DNA of 54,757 nucleotides from Gallibacterium anatis DSM 16844 = F 149 (GTDB lineage Bacteria; Pseudomonadota; Gammaproteobacteria; Enterobacterales; Pasteurellaceae): the NCBI RefSeq assembly GCF_000379785.1, contig NZ_KB903673.1:1-54757 (forward strand), in the 5' to 3' direction. The translations under genes and the position numbers were made by a program. The notes beneath the pieces are model-generated. The model was not told the origin of the DNA, made no database searches, and worked only from the letters and a program-made list of their open reading frames with translations. Below, one piece after another: positions 8,400 to 17,390 of this stretch (its first letter is position 1; every line of letters starts with the position of its first letter).

Positions 8400-9029
8400 T
8401 TAATCTAAGTGCCGGTGTTCTAAATAGAGCACAGTAGCGGCAACGCGAGAATGTACGTTTAACTTGCGTAACAGATTTCGGATATGCACCTTAACGGTTT
8501 CTTCGGAGATAAATAATTGATTTGCAATCTGTTTATTTGATAAACCGGTGGCGATAAGTTTCAATACATCCATTTCGCGGTCGGTCAAGAGTTGTAATGG
8601 ATCATTAGCGGAGTGATTATCCAACAAGCGTTGTTTTACCGCATCACTTAACACCACTTGCCCTTCGGCAATTTTTTTCAGTTGCACCAATAAAGTATCC
8701 GGTTCGGTGTCTTTTAATAGATAACCGTCAGCACCGGCTTCTATCAGCGCAAAAATATCGGAACGCGCATCGGAAACAGTCAACACAGCAATACGTGCAT
8801 CAATATCATCAAGTCGTAATGCTTTTAGTACGTCCAAACCGGACATCCCTTTCATATTGAGGTCGAGAATAATCATATCCGGTGAGAATTGTTTGGCCAA
8901 TGCCAACCCTTCGGTACCATTACTGGCCTCAGCTAATACTTCAAAAGAATCATCTAATTGTAAGAGTTGAGTAATGCCGCGACGCATTAATGGGTGATCA
9001 TCAATCACCAAAATTGTTGTTTTTTTCAT
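8400..9029 (-). CDS. narP: Nitrate/nitrite response regulator NarP
   Basis: This is a NarL/FixJ-type response regulator that controls anaerobic respiration genes in response to nitrate and nitrite. The 209-residue protein has a receiver domain (residues 1-120) with acidic pocket D10-D11, phosphoacceptor D56 in IILDLNMKG, and the lysine of YLLKDTEPD. A LuxR-type helix-turn-helix follows (LTDREMDVLKLIATGLSNKQ, then EETVKVHIRNLLRKLNVHSR). No cognate sensor (NarQ) is nearby; H. influenzae also encodes it elsewhere. It is transcribed singly on the minus strand, downstream of cyaA. Confidence 0.88.
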   Translation of the reverse strand: MKKTTILVIDDHPLMRRGITQLLQLDDSFEVLAEASNGTEGLALAKQFSPDMIILDLNMKGMSGLDVLKALRLDDIDARIAVLTVSDARSDIFALIEAGADGYLLKDTEPDTLLVQLKKIAEGQVVLSDAVKQRLLDNHSANDPLQLLTDREMDVLKLIATGLSNKQIANQLFISEETVKVHIRNLLRKLNVHSRVAATVLYLEHRHLD

Positions 9030-9135
9030 CTAAAAATAACCCCATATTTTTTCAAAAATACGGCACATACTATCACAAGATGAATATGAAGAGTGTGTTT
9101 TTGCTGAGGAAATTTTATCTTAACACTGATAAATA

Positions 9136-9149
9136 TTGATTTAGATTAA
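9136..9149 (-). promoter_or_regulatory. FNR-like palindrome between cyaA and narP
   Basis: TTGAT-TTAG-ATTAA matches nine of ten informative FNR positions. It lies ~107 bases upstream of narP. No -10 at exactly the class II distance was found, so this is only a candidate. A nearby TAAAAT (9112-9117, minus strand) would put the box at about -37.5. Confidence 0.3.
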
Positions 9150-9196
9150 GCTAAACTCGCTTTAACATCGCGATATTGCCGATATTTGAGAGTAAA

Positions 9197-11668
9197 TTAC
9201 TCTGAATGATATGGGGTGATGGTTGTTTTCCCCTGTAGATGATTAATTTGATAAAACTGTGGGTAATTGAATTTATTTTTTGAGATCTGAAATGGAGTGC
9301 TATTATCTCCATTTGAAGCAGTACGATAGATCTGATTAATCTCTTCGATTTTTTGACTTTTAACGCCGTCACAATGGTAATAAGCCTCGAGCTGGTTGCT
9401 TTCGTCAAGGATATAAATGTTAAACGTATTGTCACTATTATCTTCAAAAAAGAATTGAAGAAAGCCTTCATTTGAATAGAACTCAATCGCTTGAGGATAT
9501 TTCAATTCGCCGTTGGTATGCGGTTTTTGCGTAATAGCGATATTAGGGTGTTGGTTTTCACTCAGAATTTCTTCCGTAATATTGAACTCATTTTTATGGA
9601 AAAAATGGTTCCACACTTCGCTGGCAACGTGCAGCGTATTAAGCTGATTGCTATTGATTAAATTACTGGTTTGAATGTTAATACAACGTTCAACCAATTC
9701 GCTGACGAAACGGCTGAGAATGTTGCGATAGTGGCGACTGTAACAGAAAACACTCACCGAATTGATCGGCACGGAACTGCGATAAATTTTGTTGGATAAT
9801 ACCTTTAACGCACGGAAAATAGCACTTGGCCCTTCAAAATGCAGTGTTCGGATCTCATTCCATAAATTACGGTAGGTAAAATCGATACTGCCAATCAACT
9901 TGGTCTGTTTGCTGCTTAAATTACTGAACAGATGTTTCGGCTGCAAACGGAAATGGTGATCAAGAAGTGAAGCCTCTTCGGTTGGATCTTTGACCAAATT
10001 AACGATAACCGCTAAATTGCGGATTTCGCAAGGTTGATATAAATCAGCATTGGTTGCCGGTTTAACCTGTATCGGGAAGGTGTTTCTTAAATCTGCCACA
10101 AATTGTCGCAACGTTTCCAATGACACATTTTTACTGATAATGTTCAGTTCAGTATCTTCGGTTAATACGCCATTAAAATAAGCCCAACAGACCAGTTTAT
10201 TAAGTTGTGGATTGTATTCAACGTGGCGATATTTTGATAATGAAGAAATTTTCGGTGCTTGATTTAACAGATACCAACCTTTGCTCATTGCAGAATTGCC
10301 ATCAGTTTCGACAAAAGTGAGCTCTTTTTCCGCAATGTTGGTGGAAATGTTAGGGTTAAACAGTGTAACTTTGCCCGGCAATTCTTCAAATGCCGCATAA
10401 AGTTTTCGCGTTAAAATACTGATATCTTCAGGAATAATGCCGCCTCCGGAAATATTATATTTACGCGCAAACTCCATCAGTTGGCGATAACTGCACATTA
10501 ATAAATTGACAAGACTGTTGTAACTCCTTCTTATCTGTTTGATACGCCAATGTTTTTTCTGATTTAATTCTTGAATGGTATCATTATCCCATTGCCACTG
10601 ACGTGCCAGTTTCATTAATAGGGTAATGCGCCAATTACCGGTTAATTCATTATTATCAATGTCCTCAATGGATTTGATATAAAAACAGCGGCGGACATTA
10701 TCAAGGCGTTCCAGATCGTTGAGGCGTAACAGATAGTCGGTTACTTTATCTAACATTGCCATATAAGGGTCAAAATGATGGATAACGTCACGATCCAGTA
10801 ATAAATCCAGTTTAAATTGATGTGAGATCAGTTTAGTGTGAGGGAATTCCCACGAATAACATTCAAGCAATAAAATTTTGATAACCGCTTTATAAGGGGA
10901 ATCAATGCCTTTATAGAGGTTCCATAAGGTTGCGCCGAAATATTCATTGGCAGAAAGATCGCCCAAACCACCGAAATCTACCCATTCATTCGAATTTAAT
11001 TGCCCGCTATTGATAAGTTGCTGTACGGTTTCATCATATTTGGATTCATCCTCCACCGCTAAATGTAACCACAATAAAGGGCGACCGGCGAGCCGAATAG
11101 CGGAGCGATAAAACTCATCCAATAACAACATATATTGGCTTGAGCCACAATTATCGGCAGAGAGCGGATCGGCAGCTTGTCTGTAACGGAAGCGATCCTG
11201 ATCGACTAAAAACAGATTTAATTCCACGCCGACGTTATGTGCCCATTGACAGATAAGATCGAACTTTTGTTGCAATTTTTGTTGTTGAAGCGGCGTTAAG
11301 CTACGAGTGGCACAAACCCATAAATCTAAATCAGAACGGGAAGTTTGTGTAATTGATCCTAAGCTACCCATTGCATAAACACCGCAAATATCTGCTTTGT
11401 GCGTGTTGTGATGATTAAGGCTATAACGTTCTAAATTGGATAGCGTTGAAGAAAGATAATTTTCCTGATAGCGGTTGAAACAAAAATTAACAATACCGAA
11501 AGGTGCATCTTCTACATATCCCGGCAATTCAGGAATGTTATGATGCAATAAGACACAAACTAAATTTAAAACATACTGGAACTCGTTCGGCGCACCGGCA
11601 AGTGCCCGCTCTAAACGCAGTTTATCCAGCTGTTCAACTTTCTTTTTTGCGACATCCAGATTGTTCAT
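9197..11668 (-). CDS. cyaA: Class I adenylate cyclase
   Basis: It makes cyclic AMP from ATP and is the source of the CRP signal in gammaproteobacteria. The 823-residue protein has the N-terminal nucleotidyltransferase core with GS (101-102) and the metal-binding DLD triad (113-115) in AMGSLGSITQTSRSDLDLWV. The C-terminal regulatory half has the usual divergence. Length is close to the family norm (~840). I chose the ATG at 11668 (MNNLDVAKKK) over a TTG one codon earlier. It is divergent from hemC, the arrangement of enterics and Pasteurellaceae. It is functionally linked here to the CRP-like sites before siaP and nanE. Confidence 0.96.
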   Translation of the reverse strand: MNNLDVAKKKVEQLDKLRLERALAGAPNEFQYVLNLVCVLLHHNIPELPGYVEDAPFGIVNFCFNRYQENYLSSTLSNLERYSLNHHNTHKADICGVYAMGSLGSITQTSRSDLDLWVCATRSLTPLQQQKLQQKFDLICQWAHNVGVELNLFLVDQDRFRYRQAADPLSADNCGSSQYMLLLDEFYRSAIRLAGRPLLWLHLAVEDESKYDETVQQLINSGQLNSNEWVDFGGLGDLSANEYFGATLWNLYKGIDSPYKAVIKILLLECYSWEFPHTKLISHQFKLDLLLDRDVIHHFDPYMAMLDKVTDYLLRLNDLERLDNVRRCFYIKSIEDIDNNELTGNWRITLLMKLARQWQWDNDTIQELNQKKHWRIKQIRRSYNSLVNLLMCSYRQLMEFARKYNISGGGIIPEDISILTRKLYAAFEELPGKVTLFNPNISTNIAEKELTFVETDGNSAMSKGWYLLNQAPKISSLSKYRHVEYNPQLNKLVCWAYFNGVLTEDTELNIISKNVSLETLRQFVADLRNTFPIQVKPATNADLYQPCEIRNLAVIVNLVKDPTEEASLLDHHFRLQPKHLFSNLSSKQTKLIGSIDFTYRNLWNEIRTLHFEGPSAIFRALKVLSNKIYRSSVPINSVSVFCYSRHYRNILSRFVSELVERCINIQTSNLINSNQLNTLHVASEVWNHFFHKNEFNITEEILSENQHPNIAITQKPHTNGELKYPQAIEFYSNEGFLQFFFEDNSDNTFNIYILDESNQLEAYYHCDGVKSQKIEEINQIYRTASNGDNSTPFQISKNKFNYPQFYQINHLQGKTTITPYHSE

Positions 11669-11777
11669 CAACGGCCTATTATCTCTTTGATAAATGATCT
11701 CAATACATAATTTGGCGAAAACTCTAACACTTTAACCTTTATTGGTAAATAGTCGATGTAGCACGTATGCTTAGTTT

Positions 11778-11848
11778 TTGATTAATCTCAATGAAGTTGT
11801 CAAGAGGAAACACTGACAATATCGGGCAACAATGGTAGGATATAGAAC
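11778..11848 (+). promoter_or_regulatory. Probable hemC promoter and upstream FNR-like site
   Basis: A -35 CTGACA (11813-11818) and a -10 TAGGAT (11836-11841) with a 17-base spacer predict a start near 11848. TTGAT-TAAT-CTCAA at 11778-11791 matches nine of ten FNR positions, centred about -63. The FNR link is tentative. Confidence 0.5.
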
Positions 11849-11882
11849 AAATGAATAATAATTTGAATAAAAAGAGTTAATT

Positions 11883-12812
11883 ATGCAAAAAGATGTTCTC
11901 CGCATTGCAACGCGTCAAAGTCCTCTGGCATTATGGCAAGCCAATTATATTAAACATAAACTGCAAGTTTTATACCCACAATTAACGGTAGAATTGGTGA
12001 CAATGGTGACCAAAGGTGATGTGCTTTTGGATACACCATTGGCAAAAATTGGTGGTAAAGGCTTGTTTGTAAAAGAGCTGGAATTGGCTTTATTGGAAGG
12101 GCGAGCCGATATTGCGGTGCATTCAATGAAAGATGTACCGATGCAGTTTCCGCAAGGATTACATCTTAGTGTCATTTGTGAACGTGAAGATCCGCGCGAT
12201 GCATTTGTTTCCAATCGATATGCAAGTTTGGATGAATTACCACAAAATGCAGTGGTGGGAACATCAAGTTTAAGACGGCAATGTCAGTTGAAAGCACTTC
12301 GCCCCGATATTGAATTAAAAACCTTACGAGGCAATGTCGGCACCAGATTACGCAAATTGGATGAGGGCGAATATGATGCCATTATTTTAGCTTCTGCCGG
12401 ATTAATCCGTTTGGGGGAACAGCAACGTATCCGTAGTTTTATTGCGCCGGAAGTTTCCTTGCCGGCGGTCGGACAAGGTGCAGTCGGTGTGGAATGTCGT
12501 CAGGATGATGAATGGGTAAATCAATTACTGAAACCGTTGTTACACCAAGACACTTGGGATCGCGTCATTGCCGAACGGGCTATGAACAATAGGTTACAGG
12601 GTGGTTGCCAAGTGCCGATTGCCGGTTATGCTATTTTGGATGGCGAACAACTTTTCTTGCGAGCATTGGTCGGTGCGATTGATGGCAGCAAAGTGTTAAG
12701 AGCTGAAGCAACGGCAGTTCGAGCACAGGCGGAGCAGCTGGGCGTACAGGTGGCGGAAATGCTGTTGGCTCAAGGTGCGCAAGATTTATTATCACAGGTG
12801 ATGAAATCATAA
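11883..12812 (+). CDS. hemC: Porphobilinogen deaminase (hydroxymethylbilane synthase)
   Basis: It polymerises four porphobilinogen units to hydroxymethylbilane in heme and siroheme synthesis. The 309-residue protein has the N-terminal [14 protein letters not shown], the substrate-binding [10 protein letters not shown] and AVHSMKDVP, and [11 protein letters not shown]. The dipyrromethane cofactor cysteine lies in [13 protein letters not shown] (about residue 242). Its TAA stop is followed at once by the hemD ATG. It is the first gene of hemCDXY. Confidence 0.97.
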   Translation: MQKDVLRIATRQSPLALWQANYIKHKLQVLYPQLTVELVTMVTKGDVLLDTPLAKIGGKGLFVKELELALLEGRADIAVHSMKDVPMQFPQGLHLSVICEREDPRDAFVSNRYASLDELPQNAVVGTSSLRRQCQLKALRPDIELKTLRGNVGTRLRKLDEGEYDAIILASAGLIRLGEQQRIRSFIAPEVSLPAVGQGAVGVECRQDDEWVNQLLKPLLHQDTWDRVIAERAMNNRLQGGCQVPIAGYAILDGEQLFLRALVGAIDGSKVLRAEATAVRAQAEQLGVQVAEMLLAQGAQDLLSQVMKS

Positions 12813-13571
12813 ATGGGTATTTTGGTCACAAGACCGGAAGATGCCGGTCAGCATTTAACAGAAATGTTAAACAAAGCAGGCGTAGCAGCAATTTATGCGC
12901 CTTTCATTAAAATTGAAGCCGGCGAACAGTTAAATGATGTACCGCAAAAATTGCAACAGCTCGCCGCCGGTGATTATGTGATCTCTGTTTCGCAATATGC
13001 GGTGCAATATGCGCATCAAGTGTTGCAGAATACCGGGTTTGGTTGGCGTAAAGATGTGCACTATTTTGCAGTAGGGCGGAAAACGGCGGCACTGTTAAGT
13101 GAAGCAACGCAACAACCGGTGCATTATCCATTTGCCAATGAAAATAGTGAGGGTTTATTGGCATTGCCGCAAATGCAAAATTGTAACGGGCGACGTGTTA
13201 TTATTTTGCGAGGGCAGAGCGGTCGCGAATTATTACCGCAGCAGTTGCCGCAACGTGGTGCAGCGGTGGAAACAGTGGCGTGTTATTGTCGTCAGGCACA
13301 GCAATTAAGTGAAGCTGAATTGAAATTTTTTTCGCGTGCCGGAATTGATACGATTGTGGTAACCAGCGGTGAAATTTTGCGGTATTTACTGGATTTTATT
13401 CCAAAAAGTGAACATAATTGGCTAATGAGTTGTAAGTTGGTGGTGATTAGTGATCGTCTGATGCAGCTTGCGTTGGAGGCAGGTTGGCAACAGGATAAGA
13501 TTATTCTCACTGAAAAGGCTGATAATCTTAGTTTATTAAAAACAATATTATCCTTTTATCCCCATTCTTGA
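12813..13571 (+). CDS. hemD: Uroporphyrinogen-III synthase
   Basis: It cyclises hydroxymethylbilane with inversion of ring D to give uroporphyrinogen III. The 252-residue protein starts with ILVTRPEDAGQHLTEML, the usual opening of the family. It has two alternating alpha/beta domains and the segment VVTSGEILRYLL near the C-terminal third. Sequence conservation in this family is low, so position matters: it abuts hemC with no gap and precedes hemX. HemC and HemD probably act together because hydroxymethylbilane is unstable. Confidence 0.93.
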   Translation: MGILVTRPEDAGQHLTEMLNKAGVAAIYAPFIKIEAGEQLNDVPQKLQQLAAGDYVISVSQYAVQYAHQVLQNTGFGWRKDVHYFAVGRKTAALLSEATQQPVHYPFANENSEGLLALPQMQNCNGRRVIILRGQSGRELLPQQLPQRGAAVETVACYCRQAQQLSEAELKFFSRAGIDTIVVTSGEILRYLLDFIPKSEHNWLMSCKLVVISDRLMQLALEAGWQQDKIILTEKADNLSLLKTILSFYPHS

Positions 13572-13598
13572 GATAAATAATAGATAAGGTGTGTAGTG

Positions 13599-15128
13599 AT
13601 GAAAAAACAACATAACGAAACTGATATTCAAACCGGTGCAGAAATAAACGAAGAGGTGTCGTTGACTACAGATGAGAATAGCAGTACCGAACCTGACAAA
13701 AAAGCGCAGGCAGATTCTCAAGCGGCGGAAGAAGTAAAAACAACCGAAAAAACAGTGGTTACTGCTGAGAAAAAAGCTTCTGTAACCAAGAAAGCGGATA
13801 CATCAGATAAAAAAGCGGAAGCGGATACCACTGCGAAAGAGGATAAAACTTCAGCTAATTCAACTTCAACACAAGCGGAAAAAGCAATGAAAACAACAGA
13901 AAACAGACAAAAATCCGGAGGCGGCAAAGGATTAGCTTTGTTGGCATTATTGGTTGCTTTGGGTGTCGGTGCCGGTGGCTATTATCTTGGGCAGCAACAG
14001 TTATCTAACTTGCAACAACAGGTTGCAGCGTTGGAATCCAGTCAGCAAGCAGTGACAAAAGCAGCATCGTCAAATAGTGTCGATATGTCGGAAGTTAACG
14101 CATTAAAAGAAGCATTAACGAAAACCGAACAGGAGCTGAATGCGACCAAATCAACATTAGAGGTGCTGCAACAAAATAAAGGCATTACCGAACAGCAGAT
14201 TATTGCGTTACAGACACAACTTAATAAAACAATGGCAGAAAAATCACAAGCGCAGCCGAATGAATGGCTAATGTCGGAAGCGGATTTTCTGTTGAGCAAT
14301 GCACAGCGTAAATTGATCATAGATAATGATTTAGGAACGGCGATTTCATTATTAAAAGAGGCGGATTTAGTACTTAATGATGTTACTGATCCGCGTGCGA
14401 TTACGGTCCGCACGGCAATTGCGCAAGATTTAAAACGGTTGGCAAACGTGAATGATGTCGATCAAAATGTCATTATGCAAAAATTATCACAACTGGCTAA
14501 TTCTGTTGATGATTTGGAATTATTGGATTTGTCCGCCAACAACAGTGATAGCGAAAATAGTGATGATCCTTCCGATTCTATCAGTGATTGGAAAAGCAAC
14601 ATTGAAAAATCAGCCAACTCTTTCTTAAACCATTTTATCCGCATTCAACCACGAGATCCGGTTGAGAAAGCACTGCTTGCACCAAATCAGGATATTTATC
14701 TACGCGAAAACATTCGCTTACGTTTGCAAATTGCTATCTTAGCGGTGCCTCGCCAACAGAATGAGCTTTATAAAAGTTCGCTTGAAGCGGTTACCAGCTG
14801 GGTAAGAAGTTATTTCAATGTTGACAGTGCGTTAGCACAAAAATTCTTGCAACAGCTGGATGAGTTATCGGAGCAGTCTATTTATGTTGATGCGCCGAAT
14901 ACTTTTGAAAGTTTGACCGTTCTTGATGAAATTCTGCATAAACAGCCGCATCAAATTGAAAAAGTTGATTTGAAAGCGAATTCACAAATTCTAGAAGAGA
15001 ATAAAGCGGAAGAGAAAGCAGCAAAAGAAGCTGCGCCTGAATCCACTACGGATGATAAAGCCGCTGCACCACAACAACCTGTATCGGAAACACCGAATAC
15101 AGAACAAGTTCCGGAAAAAACAGAATAG
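13599..15128 (+). CDS. hemX: HemX membrane protein
   Basis: This is an inner membrane protein of the hemCDXY operon, without a settled enzymatic role. The N-terminal ~105 residues are a K/A/E/T-rich low-complexity cytoplasmic region. A single membrane helix follows (residues 111-130, GLALLALLVALGVGAGGYYL). A coiled coil (about 132-210, rich in Q/L/E) and a periplasmic domain come next (NEWLMSEADFLLSNAQRKL, then SWVRSYFNVDS). The E. coli protein is shorter at both low-complexity ends. The C-terminal 40 residues are again K/E/A-rich. I chose the ATG at 13599 over the GTG at 13596. Confidence 0.88.
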   Translation: MKKQHNETDIQTGAEINEEVSLTTDENSSTEPDKKAQADSQAAEEVKTTEKTVVTAEKKASVTKKADTSDKKAEADTTAKEDKTSANSTSTQAEKAMKTTENRQKSGGGKGLALLALLVALGVGAGGYYLGQQQLSNLQQQVAALESSQQAVTKAASSNSVDMSEVNALKEALTKTEQELNATKSTLEVLQQNKGITEQQIIALQTQLNKTMAEKSQAQPNEWLMSEADFLLSNAQRKLIIDNDLGTAISLLKEADLVLNDVTDPRAITVRTAIAQDLKRLANVNDVDQNVIMQKLSQLANSVDDLELLDLSANNSDSENSDDPSDSISDWKSNIEKSANSFLNHFIRIQPRDPVEKALLAPNQDIYLRENIRLRLQIAILAVPRQQNELYKSSLEAVTSWVRSYFNVDSALAQKFLQQLDELSEQSIYVDAPNTFESLTVLDEILHKQPHQIEKVDLKANSQILEENKAEEKAAKEAAPESTTDDKAAAPQQPVSETPNTEQVPEKTE

Positions 15129-15143
15129 TGGGAGAGATGTGAT

Positions 15144-16409
15144 ATGTTCAGAGTATTATTCTTAATGATTATCCTACTGGTCGGTTTTATTGGCGGGCCT
15201 TATATTTCGGGTAAACAGGGTTATGTGCGTATTTTGACTGAATCTCACAGTATTGAGATGAGCATTACAATGCTGGTGATATTTTTTGTCATCGCATTGG
15301 CGCTTGTTTATGGTATTGAGTGGGTAATTTCTCGATTTTTCCGTTTAAGTAGCGGTACTTATAATTGGTTTTCCGTGAGAAAACGCCGCAAAGCGCAGCA
15401 ACAGATTTTGCAAGGTTTTGTGAAAATGGATGAAGGAAATTACGCCAAAGCTGAAAAATTGATTGGTAAAAATGCGAAACATTCATCCGAGCCGATTCTG
15501 AATTTTGTTAAAGCAGCGGAAGCGGCGCAACAACGCGGTGATGAATTCAGTGCCAATAAATATCTGATTGAAGCGACAGAGCTTGCCGGCTCAGATAACT
15601 TAATTGTTGAATTGGCGCGTACTCGCATTCTGTTACAGCAAAATAAATTACCGACTGCAAGAACAGCAGTGGACAGTTTGCTAGTGTTAGCACCGCAAAA
15701 TGTCGAAGTGTTGCGTTTAGCGGTGGAAATTTATCTTCGTTCGCACGCCTATTTGGCGTTGGATAATCTATTGCCGAAGATTGGTAAAAGCGGTTTATAT
15801 GCCGAAGCTGAATTTATGCAATTACAACATCAAGTTGTTGATGGTCTGCTTGATGAAAAAATGAATGAAGATGGTATCGACGGTCTATTGAAATGGTGGG
15901 AAGATCAACCGCGTTCACGTCGCCAAAACAGCTATGCCATTGTTGGTATGATCCGCCGTTTAATTGATAGCGATGATCACGACTCAGCATATCAATTGGC
16001 ATTGGATTCATTTAAACGTATTGAAAGCAGCGAAATGTTGGCTTTTGCCACACAAATTGCTCGTTTGCAGGTGGCTAACAGCAGTAAGATAATGAAATGG
16101 TTAGAAAAATCGGCTAAATCGCAGACTGATGCGAAATTAAATTGCGCTTTTGCCCGCGCCATTGGTTACCTTTCATTACGTGCGAATGAATTTGATAAAG
16201 CCCGACAAGCATTTGCGAAAATTCTGGCAACCGAAGATAAAGCCGATATTGAAGTGCAGGATTACACTGTTGCGGCGTATTTAGCAGAGAAAGCCAATGA
16301 TATGGCTGCAGCTCAACAAATTCGTCAGCAGTGTTTGAAAGACACAATGAAGATTGATGATAATGCTGAACTCACCACAGATGATGTGTTGAGTTTAGAG
16401 AAAAAATAG
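15144..16409 (+). CDS. hemY: HemY, inner membrane TPR protein
   Basis: It is the last gene of hemCDXY and belongs to the proteobacterial HemY family, unrelated to the protoporphyrinogen oxidase of the same name in Bacillus. The 421-residue protein has two N-terminal membrane helices (about residues 4-20 and 40-62). A cytoplasmic tail of tetratricopeptide-like helical repeats follows ([27 protein letters not shown]). It is thought to help assemble or regulate late heme steps, without direct proof. It starts 15 bases after hemX behind GGGAGAG. A long hairpin with T-run follows the stop. Confidence 0.9.
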   Translation: MFRVLFLMIILLVGFIGGPYISGKQGYVRILTESHSIEMSITMLVIFFVIALALVYGIEWVISRFFRLSSGTYNWFSVRKRRKAQQQILQGFVKMDEGNYAKAEKLIGKNAKHSSEPILNFVKAAEAAQQRGDEFSANKYLIEATELAGSDNLIVELARTRILLQQNKLPTARTAVDSLLVLAPQNVEVLRLAVEIYLRSHAYLALDNLLPKIGKSGLYAEAEFMQLQHQVVDGLLDEKMNEDGIDGLLKWWEDQPRSRRQNSYAIVGMIRRLIDSDDHDSAYQLALDSFKRIESSEMLAFATQIARLQVANSSKIMKWLEKSAKSQTDAKLNCAFARAIGYLSLRANEFDKARQAFAKILATEDKADIEVQDYTVAAYLAEKANDMAAAQQIRQQCLKDTMKIDDNAELTTDDVLSLEKK

Positions 16410-16443
16410 TTTCGTTTTATTTAAGATTTAAAAATACGTTTTG

Positions 16444-16493
16444 ATCTGCATCCTAAAAGTTGAACTAAGCAACTGATTAAGATGCAGATTTTT
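16444..16493 (+). terminator. Terminator downstream of hemY
   Basis: The outer stem ATCTGCATC/GATGCAGAT encloses a smaller stem AGTTG/CAACT and is followed by TTTTT. It ends the hem operon and marks the left edge of the accessory island. Confidence 0.65.
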
Positions 16494-16515
16494 ATGGTTA
16501 TTAAGGAATTAAAAA

Positions 16516-16602
16516 ATGAATAATATAGAAAAGCTAAAAATGCACAGCCCTAATCTGACGGACAAAAACATTGCAAAAATCGCCGAAATTTTTCCTAACT
16601 GA
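16516..16602 (+). pseudogene. 5' remnant of a type III DNA methyltransferase (mod) gene
   Basis: A good ribosome site (AAGGAA) and ATG open a 28-codon frame that starts MNNIEKLKMHSPNLTDKNIA and ends IAEIFPN. This closely resembles the conserved N-terminus of type III restriction-modification Mod proteins (family pattern: LKMHSPNLT, then LFPNCVTE). The frame stops at the codon where Mod would continue, and the next bases belong to a reversed acetyltransferase fragment. The remaining ~600 codons are gone. This is a deletion scar of an earlier restriction-modification system. Recognition is from memory of the family. Confidence 0.7.
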
Positions 16603-16603
16603 T

Positions 16604-16832
16604 TGGCTCCACTGATGCGCCGCCTCTATTAAAGCAGTCCCACGCCTTGCTGTTGCCATTGCGACGAAAGCGTAAGTGGCACTAACGCCAACACTTTTTC
16701 GCCCTTAATGCGTGCTTTGCTTAGCATAATATGTCCCACAAGATCTGCTTCCGTGTCATTCCTCATAGCTAGCCTGCAAAAGCCTTTCGCATCAACTGAA
16801 CGATATAAGAAACGTAATTGACTATTCAACAA
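16604..16832 (-). pseudogene. Broken GNAT acetyltransferase fragment (YhbS-like)
   Basis: The minus strand encodes a piece resembling the acetyl-CoA-binding core of YhbS-type GNAT enzymes: LVGHIMLSKARIKGEKVLAL, then PLTLSSQWQQQGVG. After GVG the frame breaks, and the expected continuation SALIEAAHQW is found one base out of frame. The fragment begins directly after the specificity-gene stop with no proper N-terminus and ends at the mod remnant. It is degenerate at both ends and not functional. Confidence 0.6.
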
Positions 16833-17390
16833 TTAGTGACTCTCCGCCATTTTTTGCTCGGTATATTTCACCACATCTTTTATAACTTGTTTTTGCACGG
16901 CAGAAATCAGGGTTTGCATAGTGTCAAAATCGGGTTGGCCGTCTGGGGTGGCGAGGAGTTTCATTTTTATTTTCAAACTTTGTGAGCTTCTTAATTTTTT
17001 GCCATAAGAAAACTTCTTAAAGACGGATTTACTCATTGCTGTTGTTAAGAACAACATTATTTCTCTTGAATATTCATTTTCGGGTGGGTTCCAATAGACT
17101 CCTGTATCATCACCAGCCCCAAAAGCATAACTGCGATAAAACGCATTGCCAAAAATATCCATTGTGATGGCATTTTTAGGAAATTGAGCAACGGGGTTAG
17201 AAACATAATTAGCAACGCCTGTATTTGTCGTTCCTGCCATCACAAAAGGAATATCTCCAGAAATTTGATCTTCTTTCTTTAAACGTCTGCCCTGTTGTAT
17301 ATATTTAAACATCTGCTGAAAAGAAAACTCACGCCACAAGACGGTAGGTGTTTCTACCCCCCCCCCGCATATTTTTGGTGAAGATGTCAA
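16833..17390 (-). CDS. Specificity subunit, 3' half (second target-recognition domain)
   Basis: This is the second half of a type I/type IIB-like S subunit. It has a second target-recognition domain (from LWREFSFQQMFKYIQQGRRL) and a C-terminal conserved helix (LISAVQKQVIKDVVKY). The segment ITMDIFGNAFYRSYAF repeats ITIDMFGNSFYRDYEF of the first half, so the two halves are homologous domains. Read in this frame, the G10 tract gives CGGGV. The frame joins the 5' half only if the tract has nine or twelve G. An internal ATG at 17390 could start a separate half-protein. The gene lies downstream of the nuclease-methylase gene. Confidence 0.8.
   Translation of the reverse strand: MTSSPKICGGGVETPTVLWREFSFQQMFKYIQQGRRLKKEDQISGDIPFVMAGTTNTGVANYVSNPVAQFPKNAITMDIFGNAFYRSYAFGAGDDTGVYWNPPENEYSREIMLFLTTAMSKSVFKKFSYGKKLRSSQSLKIKMKLLATPDGQPDFDTMQTLISAVQKQVIKDVVKYTEQKMAESH

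Noticed and set aside
9151-9486. 111-codon ORF overlapping the cyaA 3' end
   Set aside because: It is in another frame of the same strand inside cyaA. The cyaA C-terminus reads normally through it.
13718-14413. Antisense ORFs opposite hemX
   Set aside because: They are shadows of the K/A/E-rich hemX coding sequence, with no start signals or family resemblance.
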